A stretch of DNA of 60,937 bases from Acidobacteriota bacterium (lineage in GTDB: Bacteria > Acidobacteriota > Polarisedimenticolia > Polarisedimenticolales > Polarisedimenticolaceae), in the NCBI GenBank assembly GCA_029861955.1, contig JAOTYK010000007.1, positions 1 to 60,937 of the forward strand. Reading direction: 5' to 3'. This document shows positions 1 through 8,786 of this stretch, one piece after another. Both the position numbers and the translations under genes were made by a program. The stretch's first letter is position 1. Every line of letters begins with the position of its first letter. Below the pieces are notes generated by a model, which was not told the DNA's origin, ran no database searches, and was given only the letters and a program-made list of their open reading frames with translations.

Positions 1-258
1 CGCAGGAGTTTCCGTGGACCTCCGTGCTTCTAGAGCACGGTTAACGTTAAGTCTACAGAACTCGATAACGAGTTTATCCGTTTCGGTTCGCAGGGTAAGT
101 GACGGATTGCGGTTGGCTCGGATTGCGGGAAGTCACCCTCGAGCAACACGTTCCTTGGCAGCCGTCGTGCCTTCAGCAACGATTATACAGCACATAGATA
201 CGCAGCGAGGAAATGTCGGCGGTGTCGGCAAAACAGCGGTCCTTACTTGATCGGATAG
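1..258. other. left-edge intergenic stretch with two small hairpins and a minus-strand -10 box
   Basis: No gene is supported here. Visible structure: an inverted repeat CCGTGCT/AGCACGG with a 5-nt loop (22-40), a palindrome TTAACGTTAA (41-50), and a second inverted repeat AACTCG/CGAGTT with a 4-nt loop (59-74). Neither hairpin is followed by a clear T tract on either strand, so intrinsic terminators are not convincing. On the minus strand a perfect TATAAT lies at 182-187, which could drive a gene left of the window; no good -35 is seen 16-18 nt upstream of it. Confidence 0.4.
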
Positions 259-1263
259 TTAGTCCGCCGCGACAATCTGAGGTCGACCGGATACACACCG
301 ATACGCGGGACGCTTGCCAACGAGATGCACACCCCCCAGCCAACGATCCAGCGCCTGGAATCGGGTTCGATCGGCGCCACCCACCAGAACCTGACGTCCC
401 GCTGCCGTCAATTCGACCTGACGATGCCACAGACTGACGGTCTCACCGGCGGGTGCCGATGCGACTTCCCGCGACCACACGATGAGCGGTTCGGGCGCGC
501 GTAGCCACTCGACGTAGACGAGGAAGATCGCGTCACCGACAAACGGCGCCTCTTCCATCTCCTGCTGCGACTTTCGAAACAGCGCTCCCAGTTCCATGGG
601 GCCATCGGCGAGCGCCTGAAGAATCTGACGCTCAGAGCGAGACAGCCCATCACGGGTCGAAGGAAACTGTTGAAGATGGCGACCCAGCGCGGCACCCAGG
701 AACGGTAGCCCCGCCCCATCCCCGTCGACAAAGCGCTGAAGTTCCGTGGGGTCCGAACCGCAGAACTGACGCCACGCATCGGCCGCCAGCGTCAGCGTCT
801 CCGGCTCGATGGGCACTCTTTGATCCGCGAGACTGGCCAGCTGGTCGGGTTCGAGTTGCCCCAAACCGTGAAACGGCGTCACACCCGGGAACCGGTCGAT
901 ACAGATCATCGACAACGCGCCCACCGCTCCCGCACGACGGGAGAACCAGTTCAGGATCTGCAAGATCTGGAGCTGGTCGTAGAGGTCGTGCTCGAACCAG
1001 AGCCACACCTCGTCGCGCTCGCGGTAGGTGGCGAGTTCTCGATCACGGGCGCGGAAGACCTCCAGTAGCTCGACGTAGGACTCGTCCACCAGATCTTCCA
1101 GAAACCGCGCGCGCGAGCGACTCTGCTCTTCGAGAGACAGACCCGACACGACGCGACCCTCGTGCAGGACGTCACGCCATGGGACGATCGTGCCCTCGAT
1201 GCCTCCGGCGCGGATTCCTCCGACGACCGAGTCGCCGTTGGTGACATGAAGGATTCGACTCAC
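259..1263 (-). CDS. DUF1835 domain-containing protein
   Basis: A 334-residue protein beginning VSRILHVTNGDSVVGG, the typical opening of the DUF1835 family, followed by an EHDLYDQLQILQIL segment also typical of it. The biochemical role of the family is not established. The GTG start at 1263 is chosen because its GTGA overlaps the TGA stop of the upstream HAD gene, the coupling style used across this window. A longer in-frame reading to 1614 would run deep inside that gene and is rejected. Last gene of the phhB-HAD-DUF1835 operon; TAA stop at 259. Confidence 0.75.
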   Translation of the reverse strand: MSRILHVTNGDSVVGGIRAGGIEGTIVPWRDVLHEGRVVSGLSLEEQSRSRARFLEDLVDESYVELLEVFRARDRELATYRERDEVWLWFEHDLYDQLQILQILNWFSRRAGAVGALSMICIDRFPGVTPFHGLGQLEPDQLASLADQRVPIEPETLTLAADAWRQFCGSDPTELQRFVDGDGAGLPFLGAALGRHLQQFPSTRDGLSRSERQILQALADGPMELGALFRKSQQEMEEAPFVGDAIFLVYVEWLRAPEPLIVWSREVASAPAGETVSLWHRQVELTAAGRQVLVGGADRTRFQALDRWLGGVHLVGKRPAYRCVSGRPQIVAAD

Positions 1264-1928
1264 GACGTCCCGTCCTCCGTCACCGACGACAGGCGGTCGG
1301 CAAACTGCGCCATATCTGCGAAGACTTCGGCGCCGGCTTCCAGAAGATCGTTCCGAGAGACCCCAGCGGTGTAACCGAACACACGCATCCCGGCAGCACG
1401 CGCGGCAGCCACACCCGGGGCGCTGTCCTCGATGACCCAGCAGTCCTCCGGCTCGTACCCCATGGACGTAGCCGCGTGGAGAAACAGATCGGGAGCCGGC
1501 TTCCCGTTGGACACGTCGCTGCTGCTGAACACACGACCGTGAAAACGATCGAGAAGTCCCGTCAAGCTCAGCGTGAACGCGATCTTCTCGTGCTCTCCGC
1601 TGGAGGCGACGCAACTTGCCCAGCCTCGACTCGTGACGACGTCGATCAACCTTCGCACTCCCGGTACCTCTTGCAGATCCTCGCGAAACGCCGCGAACGT
1701 CTCCTGCTGGACCTGCTCGACCCAGTCTACCGGCAAGCGCCGTCCCAACTCACTCTCGATTTCCACGACACACGACGCCATCGAGCGGCCCGTGAATCGA
1801 TGACAGACTTCGGAGTATTCCCAGCGTAGCCCTGCTGCCTGCAGGTGGTGGGTCATGACCCGGTTCGCGACGCGTTCCGAATCGACGAGCACACCATCGC
1901 AATCGAAGATCACCAACCGTCGACTCAC
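1260..1928 (-). CDS. HAD-superfamily phosphatase (beta-phosphoglucomutase/YieH-like)
   Basis: A 222-residue HAD hydrolase with all four motifs: motif I FDCDGVLVDSE (nucleophile Asp9, acid/base Asp11), motif II Ser in ASSG, motif III Lys in NGKPAPD, and motif IV Asp pair region in IEDSAPG. The helical cap sits after motif I, as in subfamily I enzymes that act on small phosphorylated metabolites or sugar phosphates. The substrate cannot be told from sequence. The start ATG overlaps the phhB stop (ATGA, 1925-1928) and the end overlaps the DUF1835 start, so the three genes are translationally coupled. Confidence 0.88.
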   Translation of the reverse strand: MSRRLVIFDCDGVLVDSERVANRVMTHHLQAAGLRWEYSEVCHRFTGRSMASCVVEIESELGRRLPVDWVEQVQQETFAAFREDLQEVPGVRRLIDVVTSRGWASCVASSGEHEKIAFTLSLTGLLDRFHGRVFSSSDVSNGKPAPDLFLHAATSMGYEPEDCWVIEDSAPGVAAARAAGMRVFGYTAGVSRNDLLEAGAEVFADMAQFADRLSSVTEDGTS

Positions 1929-2215
1929 GGTGCCAGATCACTCGCGTGCGCTGCAAACTGAAAGTCCAGCTCCGTGAGGCCGCCAACATCGTGGGTATGG
2001 AGTCGGATCGTCACCCGGTTATAGACGTTGCTCCAATCGGGATGATGGTCGAGTTTCTCTGCGACCAGGGCCATCGCGGTCATGAATGAGAACGCGGCGA
2101 CGAAGTCCTTGAAGGTGAACTGGCGAACCAACTGCCCGCCTTCAACGTTCCAACCCTCTAGCTCTGAGAGTCTCTCGGCAACGTCTCCGTCGGGTATTCT
2201 GGCGGGTCGAGTCAT
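1925..2215 (-). CDS. phhB: pterin-4a-carbinolamine dehydratase
   Basis: A 96-residue protein of the normal length for this family. It carries DHHPDWSNVYNRV (His57, His58, Trp61) and THDVGGLTELD, the two family signatures holding the catalytic histidines. The enzyme dehydrates 4a-hydroxytetrahydrobiopterin during recycling of the pterin cofactor of aromatic amino-acid hydroxylases; in bacteria without such a hydroxylase it is often tied to molybdopterin or folate metabolism. No hydroxylase lies in the window. A GGGGGA ribosome site sits just upstream of the ATG. First gene of its operon, divergent from the giant kinase, sharing a 63-bp spacer. Confidence 0.92.
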   Translation of the reverse strand: MTRPARIPDGDVAERLSELEGWNVEGGQLVRQFTFKDFVAAFSFMTAMALVAEKLDHHPDWSNVYNRVTIRLHTHDVGGLTELDFQFAAHASDLAP

Positions 2216-2264
2216 TTTTCCCCCGTTTCTCGATTGATCGGACCGGAACCTAACCCCATCGGGC

Positions 2265-2272
2265 AGTATAGT
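2265..2272. promoter_or_regulatory. overlapping divergent -10 elements (phhB operon / kinase-activator)
   Basis: The 8-mer AGTATAGT reads as TATAGT on the plus strand (2267-2272) and TATACT on the minus strand (2265-2270). On the plus strand the A of the kinase ATG (2279) lies exactly 7 nt after the last T, where transcription should start, implying a leaderless mRNA. On the minus strand the predicted start leaves about 43 nt of leader with a GGGGGA site before phhB. Confidence 0.6.
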
Positions 2273-2278
2273 TTAGCC

Positions 2279-5200
2279 ATGGAACTTCCCGATCGACTTC
2301 CGGATCGGTATCGGCCCGTTCGTCTACTGGGCGAAGGTGGGGCGGGGCGCGTCTGGCTGGTCGAAGACGGGCTTCGCGACGGACAGAAGATCGCGCTCAA
2401 GGAGCTGATCTCCGCGACCCCGGCGAGGATCGAGAGCCTGCGTCGCGAGTTCGTGATCTTGCGCAGGCTGCACCACCCGAACCTGGTCGCAACCTATGAC
2501 CTCGAGTTTGACACCGGCAGTCGACACCCCCTGCTGGGCATGGAATGGATCGAAGGCATGGGTGTCGTCGAAGCGATCAAGACGCGACCGGCCGATTTGC
2601 CGCTGCTCGGAGCGGAGGCCCTGCGTGCACTGGCATTCCTTCACGATATCGGAATCGTGCATCGGGACCTGAAACCCGGCAACCTGATGGTTCGGTCCAC
2701 GCCGCGCCTCGGTGCGCGACTCGTGTTACTGGACTTCGGATTGGCGCTCCATCGTCAAGACGACCTCGACCCGAGGAGTCGGACCGCAGGAACCCTCCCG
2801 TATCTCGCACCCGAGCTCTTCGATGGCGGTTCCCCCGGGCCTCGCTCCGACCTCTACGCGCTAGGTGCCGTACTCTTCGAGGGGATCCATGGTCATCCCC
2901 CGTTCCGACTCGGCAAGGACATCGCCGGCTTCATAGACGCCGTTCGAGCGGGACGTCGCTCGCGCCCCACACCCCCTGAGGGCTATCCGACAGCCATCGG
3001 CGAGTGGCTGGAGCAGATGCTTGATCCCGACCCCACCCGCCGACCGGGCTCTGCGTACGAGGCGCTCGCGGGTTTGAACGCCGCATGCGGGACGGACCTA
3101 CCCCACGAGATCGTCTCTACCAGAGCGGCCCGACTGAACTCCGGAACACCGGCCGGCCGCGAACGAGAAGCACAGGAACTCTGGGATACGGTGTCCGGTG
3201 CCACGGCGAGTAGCGTGACCTGGGTCTGTGGATCGCCCGGAAGCGGGAGACAACGGATGCTGGCCTGGCTGTCGGCGGAAGCCGTCTCTCGCGGCTGGGA
3301 CATCGTGCATCCCCCGGCGGGACGCCTGTCACCGGACGCGGAAGATACTCCGGCCTCGGTCGTCGATGAGTTGCTCGATCGATTGCGGAATCGCGCCGCT
3401 CGGAACCCCGCGGTACTCGTACTGGAACACGTTGACCGCGCGGGCCAGGGCGTCCAGAGACTCCTCGAGCGCGTGGCATTCGAGGCGCACGCAGCTCCGC
3501 TACGGGTCGTCGCGGCGCTCCGACCGGACTCCATCGTGGCTCCCGGTGTTCAGAGACTCCTCGCCCGGACCCAGGTTCTGGAGACGATGCACCGTATCGA
3601 CCTCGGCCCGTTGGACGAGGAGGCCCTTCGAACGATGATCGCTCGAGTCAGTGGCCGCACGCGTGTCTCGGCGTCCCATCTGCGCTGGCTCACGGAAGCA
3701 TCGAACGGCGATCCGCTCCTGGCGGAGACCCTGCTCGTCGACGGCGCGTGGCAGCCACGACGATCTTCGCCCGATGCGGCGACGGTGGACACCGCGGTAT
3801 CCGGAAGAGTCGACGCCCTCAAGCCCCGGGCGCGAAGGACCCTCGCCGCGCTGGCCCTGGCGGAGGATTCGCTGGCCGTCGTCGATCTCACACGCATCCT
3901 CGAGCGCACCCGAGAATCGTTGCGCCTCGATCTACAGGAACTCGTCACGCTGGGTTGGGTATGGGAGCGGGAGGACCGGTTTGCGATCGCATGGAGGCCG
4001 CTGGCCGCCGCGGCACGCGAATCGACCGGCATCACGGAATACGAATCACTCGTTCGACGCATCCTGGATACGCTGTCTCCCCGGGCGGGCATCGACGTCT
4101 CACGCATGACGATGGCTCGCCTGTGGACGATCCTCGACGAACGCGAGCGCGCCATCGACGCAGCGCTCCTGGCCGCGAGGAGCGCCAGCGACGCCAACGA
4201 CCCCGTGCTGGCGGCTCAGCGCATGGGTTACGTTCTCCGCACGCTTCGGCGCAACGACGATCGTCGAATCGAATTTCGCGACCGACAGGCGAACCTCCTC
4301 CACGAGGCGGGTCTCTATCGAGCGGCGGCTCGAGCGTACGCGTCCGTGGTGCGCTGGGGTTCGACTCCCGCGACTCGTGCGCAAGCCTCCGCTCGCCGGG
4401 CGATGGCCATCGTCCTCGCGGGGAACTTCGACCTTGGAAGGACGTTCGCCCTGGATGCTCTCGAACTTGCCGCCACCGTCGACGACCCGCCATCTCGAGC
4501 CCTGGCCAACGAAGCGATCGGTATGGCCCTCGCTCGGCAGGGGCGCGGACGAGATGCACTTCCGTACCTCGACGCCGCACGTTCCGGATTTGAATCCGCC
4601 GCCGACAACCTGGCCCTGGCCCACGTCCATCAGTCCATCGGCATGTGTATGGCCAACGAGGGGCTGCCCGACGCCGGAGACCACTTTCGTCAGGCAATTT
4701 CACTTGCCGAGGCCGACGGGAATCCGGCGAATCTTCCGTGCCTGATCGGTCTTGGCGTCCTGGAACAGCGAGCCGGCCGCTACGTGAGCGCAAGGACTCT
4801 CCTCGAACGCGCGCGTCTCGCAGCCGGCAAGAACCGGCGACTCCTTCTGGAGGGTGTCGCCCGGGGCACGCTCGCCCAGCTCTCCGTCTACACCGGACAC
4901 CTGGCCGAGGCCATCTCGCTCGCCGCTGAGACCGATGACCTTGGCCGTCATCTGGGTGACCGCCGGCTCCAGCTGGTGGCCGCCACGGCGCGAGCCCAGG
5001 CACTCGTTCGCTGCGGCCGGACCTATGAGGCGTCGACGCTCCTCGAGAAACGACTCTCCGCACCCAATTTGCAAATCGATCCGGTCATGATCGAGGCTGC
5101 GAGGCTGGCGCGGATCGAAGCCGAACTGGCGGCGAATCGCCCGGAATACGAGCGTCTCGCGACGGCTATCTCCGAGTCGATCGCGAGGGCGGAATCGTTG

Positions 5201-7159
5201 GGTGATCCCGACACGTTGCTCTGGGCCCGAACACTGGAGATCGAGCTGCGTGTCGCGACCGACGCTGAGGGTTCTCTCGAGCGACTGTTACATGGCTACG
5301 AGAGCCTCGCGGCCAGAGAGGGGTCCTGGCGTCAGCCCTGGTTCGATCTTCGGGTCGCGCTGGCCCGCGCGTCCCGCGGCGTTCGTCGTGGCCGCGCGGT
5401 CCAATCCCGCGAACTCCTGGAACGGGTCATCGCCCGTGCCGACGAACTGGACCTACCGGTCGTGCGTGCCGAGGCGTGGGCCGTCATGACCCGGGTCGCC
5501 CAGGCTCTCGAAGACGAGACGTTGGCGAGGAAGGCGTTGGATCACGGCCGACGGGCCCTCGACCTCGCCCGCGAACGCGTCGCTGACGATGGCCTCTCCG
5601 GTGGGCTCTCGGAGCGCACAGTCTTCCAACCGCTGCGCGAACCACCCCCGATCGGCGATTCTCCCATCAACCGTCGGCTCGTCGCTCTGTATGAAATGAT
5701 TCGCGCCCTCAATTCCGAATCGGACCCCGACCAGTTGTTGGAGACGATGCTCGATATGGCGCTTGAGGTGGTGGGAGCGGATCGCGGCATGATCCTCCTC
5801 CGCGATCAGCTATCGGGTGAGTTCGCCGTCCGAGTCCTCAGAAACGTGGACCACGACACGATCGACGACGGCCGACGCTTCAGCCGTCACATCGTCGCCG
5901 AGGCGGCGAAGGGAAAATCGGTCATCGCACTGGATGCGCAGAACGATCAACGGTTCCTGGAATGGCCGAGCGTCTCGTTGCATTCCATCCAGTCGCTCAT
6001 GTGCGCGCCCCTCCGCTCGCGGGGCCACATCACCGGCGCCGTCTATCTGGACAGCCGCGAGGGTAGCAGGCCGTTCGACATGGGAAGCCTGCGGTTCCTT
6101 GAGGCCTTTGCCAATCATGCGGCGCTGGCACTGGAGAATGCCCGGCAGTTCGCGTCACTTCATGTGCAGAATCTCGATCTTCGTGCCGCCGCCGAGCAAC
6201 GGGCGACCTTCGGCAGCATGGTCGGTCAGTCCAGTGTCATGCAGCAAGTCTTCGATCTGATCCGACAGGTCGCCGACAGCGAGCTTCCCGTGTTGATCCA
6301 GGGTGAGAGCGGGACCGGCAAAGAACTGGTTGCGCAGGCGATTCATTACAACGGGGCCCGTGGAAAACAGACGTTCGTCTCGGAAAATTGCGCCGCGATC
6401 CCCGACTCCCTACTCCAGAGCGAACTCTTCGGTCATGTCCGCGGCGCATTCACGGGTGCCGAACACGACCGCCAGGGCCTCTTCGAGCAGACCCACGGAG
6501 GGTCGCTGTTCCTCGACGAAGTCGGTGACATGTCCACAACGATGCAGGCCCAACTCCTGCGTGCCATTCAGGAGGGTGAGGTGCGACGCGTCGGGAGCGA
6601 CACACCGATCCAGGTCGACGTGCGGCTGATCGCCGCCACCCACCGAGACCTTGCGGCAGAGGTGGAGGCCGGACGTTTCCGGGAAGATCTGATGTATCGC
6701 ATGCAGGTGTTGATGATCCGCCTCCCCGCGCTGCGGGACCGCCATGGAGACATTCCCCTGCTCACGGCTCACTTTCTAGCTCGGATTGCACGAGGGCGAA
6801 AGCGAACGATGACGGAGATCTCGACGGCCGTGATGGAGCGGTTCGAGAACTGCCGCTGGCCCGGGAACATCCGGCAACTCGAGAACGTTCTACAGCGATT
6901 ATCGCTGCTCGCGGGCGACGGTTCGATCGATGTCGATCTCATCGATGGGGATGCCTCTCTTGGTGCGCTGCTTCCCGGCCCGGCCGCGGTGGCCACACGG
7001 AAACCCGATCCCGTGGTTGCGACGAGTCTGAGTGCAAGCGAGCGAGACCGGATCCGGGAAGCCCTGGCGCAGTCCGGCGGGAACCGAACGCAAGCTGCAA
7101 GGATGCTGGGGATATCGCGGGCGACGATCTACCGTAAATTGCGCGAATACGAAATCTAG
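2279..7159 (+). CDS. Ser/Thr kinase - ATPase-like - TPR - GAF - sigma-54 activator fusion
   Basis: A 1626-residue cytoplasmic signalling protein. Domains in order: Hanks-type kinase (GEGGAGRV near 18, Lys41, HRDLKPGN at 128, DFG at 152, APE); a STAND/AAA-like region whose Walker A reads GSPGSGRQ (near 318) with Lys replaced by Arg; a long TPR-like helical array (about 620-1130); a GAF domain (about 1147-1291); an NtrC-type AAA+ domain with GESGTGK (1342-1348) and the sigma-54 contact GAFTGA (1389-1394); and a Fis-type helix-turn-helix at the C-terminus. The intact GAFTGA and Fis helix say it can open sigma-54 promoters. ATG 2279 is preferred over an in-frame start at 2234 because a TATAGT box lies at 2267-2272. 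Its stop overlaps the convergent Nudix gene by 4 bp. Confidence 0.93.
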   Translation: MELPDRLPDRYRPVRLLGEGGAGRVWLVEDGLRDGQKIALKELISATPARIESLRREFVILRRLHHPNLVATYDLEFDTGSRHPLLGMEWIEGMGVVEAIKTRPADLPLLGAEALRALAFLHDIGIVHRDLKPGNLMVRSTPRLGARLVLLDFGLALHRQDDLDPRSRTAGTLPYLAPELFDGGSPGPRSDLYALGAVLFEGIHGHPPFRLGKDIAGFIDAVRAGRRSRPTPPEGYPTAIGEWLEQMLDPDPTRRPGSAYEALAGLNAACGTDLPHEIVSTRAARLNSGTPAGREREAQELWDTVSGATASSVTWVCGSPGSGRQRMLAWLSAEAVSRGWDIVHPPAGRLSPDAEDTPASVVDELLDRLRNRAARNPAVLVLEHVDRAGQGVQRLLERVAFEAHAAPLRVVAALRPDSIVAPGVQRLLARTQVLETMHRIDLGPLDEEALRTMIARVSGRTRVSASHLRWLTEASNGDPLLAETLLVDGAWQPRRSSPDAATVDTAVSGRVDALKPRARRTLAALALAEDSLAVVDLTRILERTRESLRLDLQELVTLGWVWEREDRFAIAWRPLAAAARESTGITEYESLVRRILDTLSPRAGIDVSRMTMARLWTILDERERAIDAALLAARSASDANDPVLAAQRMGYVLRTLRRNDDRRIEFRDRQANLLHEAGLYRAAARAYASVVRWGSTPATRAQASARRAMAIVLAGNFDLGRTFALDALELAATVDDPPSRALANEAIGMALARQGRGRDALPYLDAARSGFESAADNLALAHVHQSIGMCMANEGLPDAGDHFRQAISLAEADGNPANLPCLIGLGVLEQRAGRYVSARTLLERARLAAGKNRRLLLEGVARGTLAQLSVYTGHLAEAISLAAETDDLGRHLGDRRLQLVAATARAQALVRCGRTYEASTLLEKRLSAPNLQIDPVMIEAARLARIEAELAANRPEYERLATAISESIARAESLGDPDTLLWARTLEIELRVATDAEGSLERLLHGYESLAAREGSWRQPWFDLRVALARASRGVRRGRAVQSRELLERVIARADELDLPVVRAEAWAVMTRVAQALEDETLARKALDHGRRALDLARERVADDGLSGGLSERTVFQPLREPPPIGDSPINRRLVALYEMIRALNSESDPDQLLETMLDMALEVVGADRGMILLRDQLSGEFAVRVLRNVDHDTIDDGRRFSRHIVAEAAKGKSVIALDAQNDQRFLEWPSVSLHSIQSLMCAPLRSRGHITGAVYLDSREGSRPFDMGSLRFLEAFANHAALALENARQFASLHVQNLDLRAAAEQRATFGSMVGQSSVMQQVFDLIRQVADSELPVLIQGESGTGKELVAQAIHYNGARGKQTFVSENCAAIPDSLLQSELFGHVRGAFTGAEHDRQGLFEQTHGGSLFLDEVGDMSTTMQAQLLRAIQEGEVRRVGSDTPIQVDVRLIAATHRDLAAEVEAGRFREDLMYRMQVLMIRLPALRDRHGDIPLLTAHFLARIARGRKRTMTEISTAVMERFENCRWPGNIRQLENVLQRLSLLAGDGSIDVDLIDGDASLGALLPGPAAVATRKPDPVVATSLSASERDRIREALAQSGGNRTQAARMLGISRATIYRKLREYEI

Positions 7160-7629
7160 ACCGGCTCAAACGCCTCAAAGTAGCGGCGCGTATTCGGATG
7201 AACCTGCGAATCCTGCAGAAGCTCGTCACGCTGAAACCAGCGGTAGTCGGAGTGCTGGTCTTCCGGCAAGGCCAGAGACGACCTATCACACTTGATGCAA
7301 TACCCGAGAACCACATAGTGCGTTCCGAAGCCCGGCAGCCCTCCCGCGTTCTCGTCGTAGAAGTGTTCATCGACTCCGAGAAACCGCGCATCGCCGCGTG
7401 CCAATTCGACACCGAGTTCATCGTGACTGATGCGCGCGAAGGCGTGATCGAGGGACTCATCCTTGTAAATGCGGCCACCGAGAACGAACCACGACCCGCT
7501 CGCCGGATTTTTCTTCCGCAACCCGAGCAGGAACAAACCGTCCGCACCCTCGACGATCAGATCGATCGCAACCAGCGGTGCGTGCCTGACGGTCTCCAGG
7601 TACGTCTCGAACGGCAGGCGTGTACTCAT
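7156..7629 (-). CDS. Nudix hydrolase, GDP-mannose mannosyl hydrolase (Gmm) type
   Basis: A 157-residue protein matching the Gmm/NudD branch of Nudix enzymes in length and layout. The Nudix box region reads GGRIYKDESLDHAFARIS then HDELG, lacking the paired REE glutamates of normal Nudix boxes. That loss is characteristic of GDP-mannose mannosyl hydrolases, which release sugar from GDP-mannose or GDP-glucose by attack at the sugar carbon. Last gene of the HD-aminotransferase-Nudix operon: its ATG overlaps the aminotransferase stop (ATGA, 7626-7629), and its TAG overlaps the convergent kinase-activator stop through CTAG. Confidence 0.85.
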   Translation of the reverse strand: MSTRLPFETYLETVRHAPLVAIDLIVEGADGLFLLGLRKKNPASGSWFVLGGRIYKDESLDHAFARISHDELGVELARGDARFLGVDEHFYDENAGGLPGFGTHYVVLGYCIKCDRSSLALPEDQHSDYRWFQRDELLQDSQVHPNTRRYFEAFEPV

Positions 7630-8786
7630 CGCAACGCCTCCTGGATCGTGGCGATGCAGTGCAACACTTCGTCCTCGGTGTTGTAGACGTGAGGTGCGAT
7701 CCGTAGTCGTCCCTCTCGCAGGGAGATCGAGATGTCGTTTCGGTTGAGGTGGTCGTAGACGAGGGTAGGATCACCGGGTATGGAAAACGTCGTGATCCCT
7801 GCGCGCTCGTGGTCCTGATGCGGCCCCCAGACAGTCCATCCGCGCTCCTGGACGGTTTTGGCCGCCAGCCTCGTGAGTTGGGCGATGTGGGTTTGAATCC
7901 GTTCTCGACCCACGGTCTCCGCGAACTCCATGGCCCGGGCCAGACCGGCGAGCCCACAGAAGTTGTGGAAGCCGGTCTCGAATCTTGCCGCGCCGGCCTG
8001 CAGATGCGGCTCCATGTCGACGACGCCGTTCTCGCGATCCCAATCGCGATAGTCCAGTAGACCGTCGGGGTTCGCAAGGGTCATGGTTCCGACCGCAGGC
8101 GGTCGAAGTTCTCGGCCCCAGTCATCGCTTACGTAGAGCAGGGTGCAACCCTGCGGGCCCATCATCCACTTCCGCCCGTCCGCAGCCAGCACGCCGATCT
8201 TGAGCTTCTCGACGTCGATCGGTAGGACGCCGAGGGACTGGATCGCGTCAACACAGAAGAGGATCTCTCGCTCTGCACACACGCGCCCCAGCTCTTCCAA
8301 CTCCATGCAATACCCGCTGGTCCATTGGACGTGCGAGACCGCGACGACTCGCGTCCTGGGACCGATCGCCTCGAGGAAGCGGTCCGCGAGCAATCGACCC
8401 TCCTCGGTCGGCACGAATCGCACCCGCGCGCCACGGGGCTGTTGCGCCAACCACGGCAAGACGATCGCGGGGAACTCTTCATCCCCCACGAGGATCTCAT
8501 CTCCGTCGTTCCAGTCGATTCCGCCGGCGACCTGGGATATCGCGGCGGCCGTATTCCCGACAAACGCGATCTGTTCGGGTCGCGCTCCGAGAAGACGAGC
8601 CCCGGCAGATCGGGCCCGGATCAGCCCGTCCAGGTAACTCGCGAAGGCATTGATGCCCAGTTCGTTGTGAGCACGCATCGAGTCGCTCATCTCTTCCATC
8701 ACGGGGGTCGGAAGGAGCGACTGCGCGGCGGCGTTGAGGTAGGTCTGGCGCAGGACCCCCGGAAAGTGCTGGCGAACGTCGTTCAC
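7626..8786 (-). CDS. class V aminotransferase (cysteine desulfurase/kynureninase-like)
   Basis: A 386-residue PLP enzyme of the fold-type I class V group. Visible marks: the N-terminal YLNAAAQSLLPTPV, the PLP Asp region FCVDAIQSLGVLPIDV, and the Schiff-base lysine in GRKWMMGPQG. No conserved active-site Cys loop of a true NifS/SufS is evident, so an isopenicillin-N-epimerase-like or kynureninase-like reaction is as likely as desulfuration. The GTG start at 8786 is chosen because GTGA overlaps the HD-gene stop; a longer frame to 9131 lies inside that gene. Middle gene of a three-gene coupled operon. Confidence 0.85.
   Translation of the reverse strand: MNDVRQHFPGVLRQTYLNAAAQSLLPTPVMEEMSDSMRAHNELGINAFASYLDGLIRARSAGARLLGARPEQIAFVGNTAAAISQVAGGIDWNDGDEILVGDEEFPAIVLPWLAQQPRGARVRFVPTEEGRLLADRFLEAIGPRTRVVAVSHVQWTSGYCMELEELGRVCAEREILFCVDAIQSLGVLPIDVEKLKIGVLAADGRKWMMGPQGCTLLYVSDDWGRELRPPAVGTMTLANPDGLLDYRDWDRENGVVDMEPHLQAGAARFETGFHNFCGLAGLARAMEFAETVGRERIQTHIAQLTRLAAKTVQERGWTVWGPHQDHERAGITTFSIPGDPTLVYDHLNRNDISISLREGRLRIAPHVYNTEDEVLHCIATIQEALR

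Noticed and set aside
22-74. Hairpins at the left edge as intrinsic terminators
   Set aside because: Stems are 6-7 bp and no run of T follows on either strand.
259-1614. A 451-residue minus-strand reading frame as the DUF1835 gene
   Set aside because: Its first 117 codons run inside the HAD gene and give Arg/Ser-rich nonsense; the family start is at GTG 1263 with GTGA overlap.
4032-5063. Open frame of 343 codons opposite the TPR region of the kinase-activator
   Set aside because: Arg/Gly/Pro-rich antisense shadow typical of GC-rich coding DNA.
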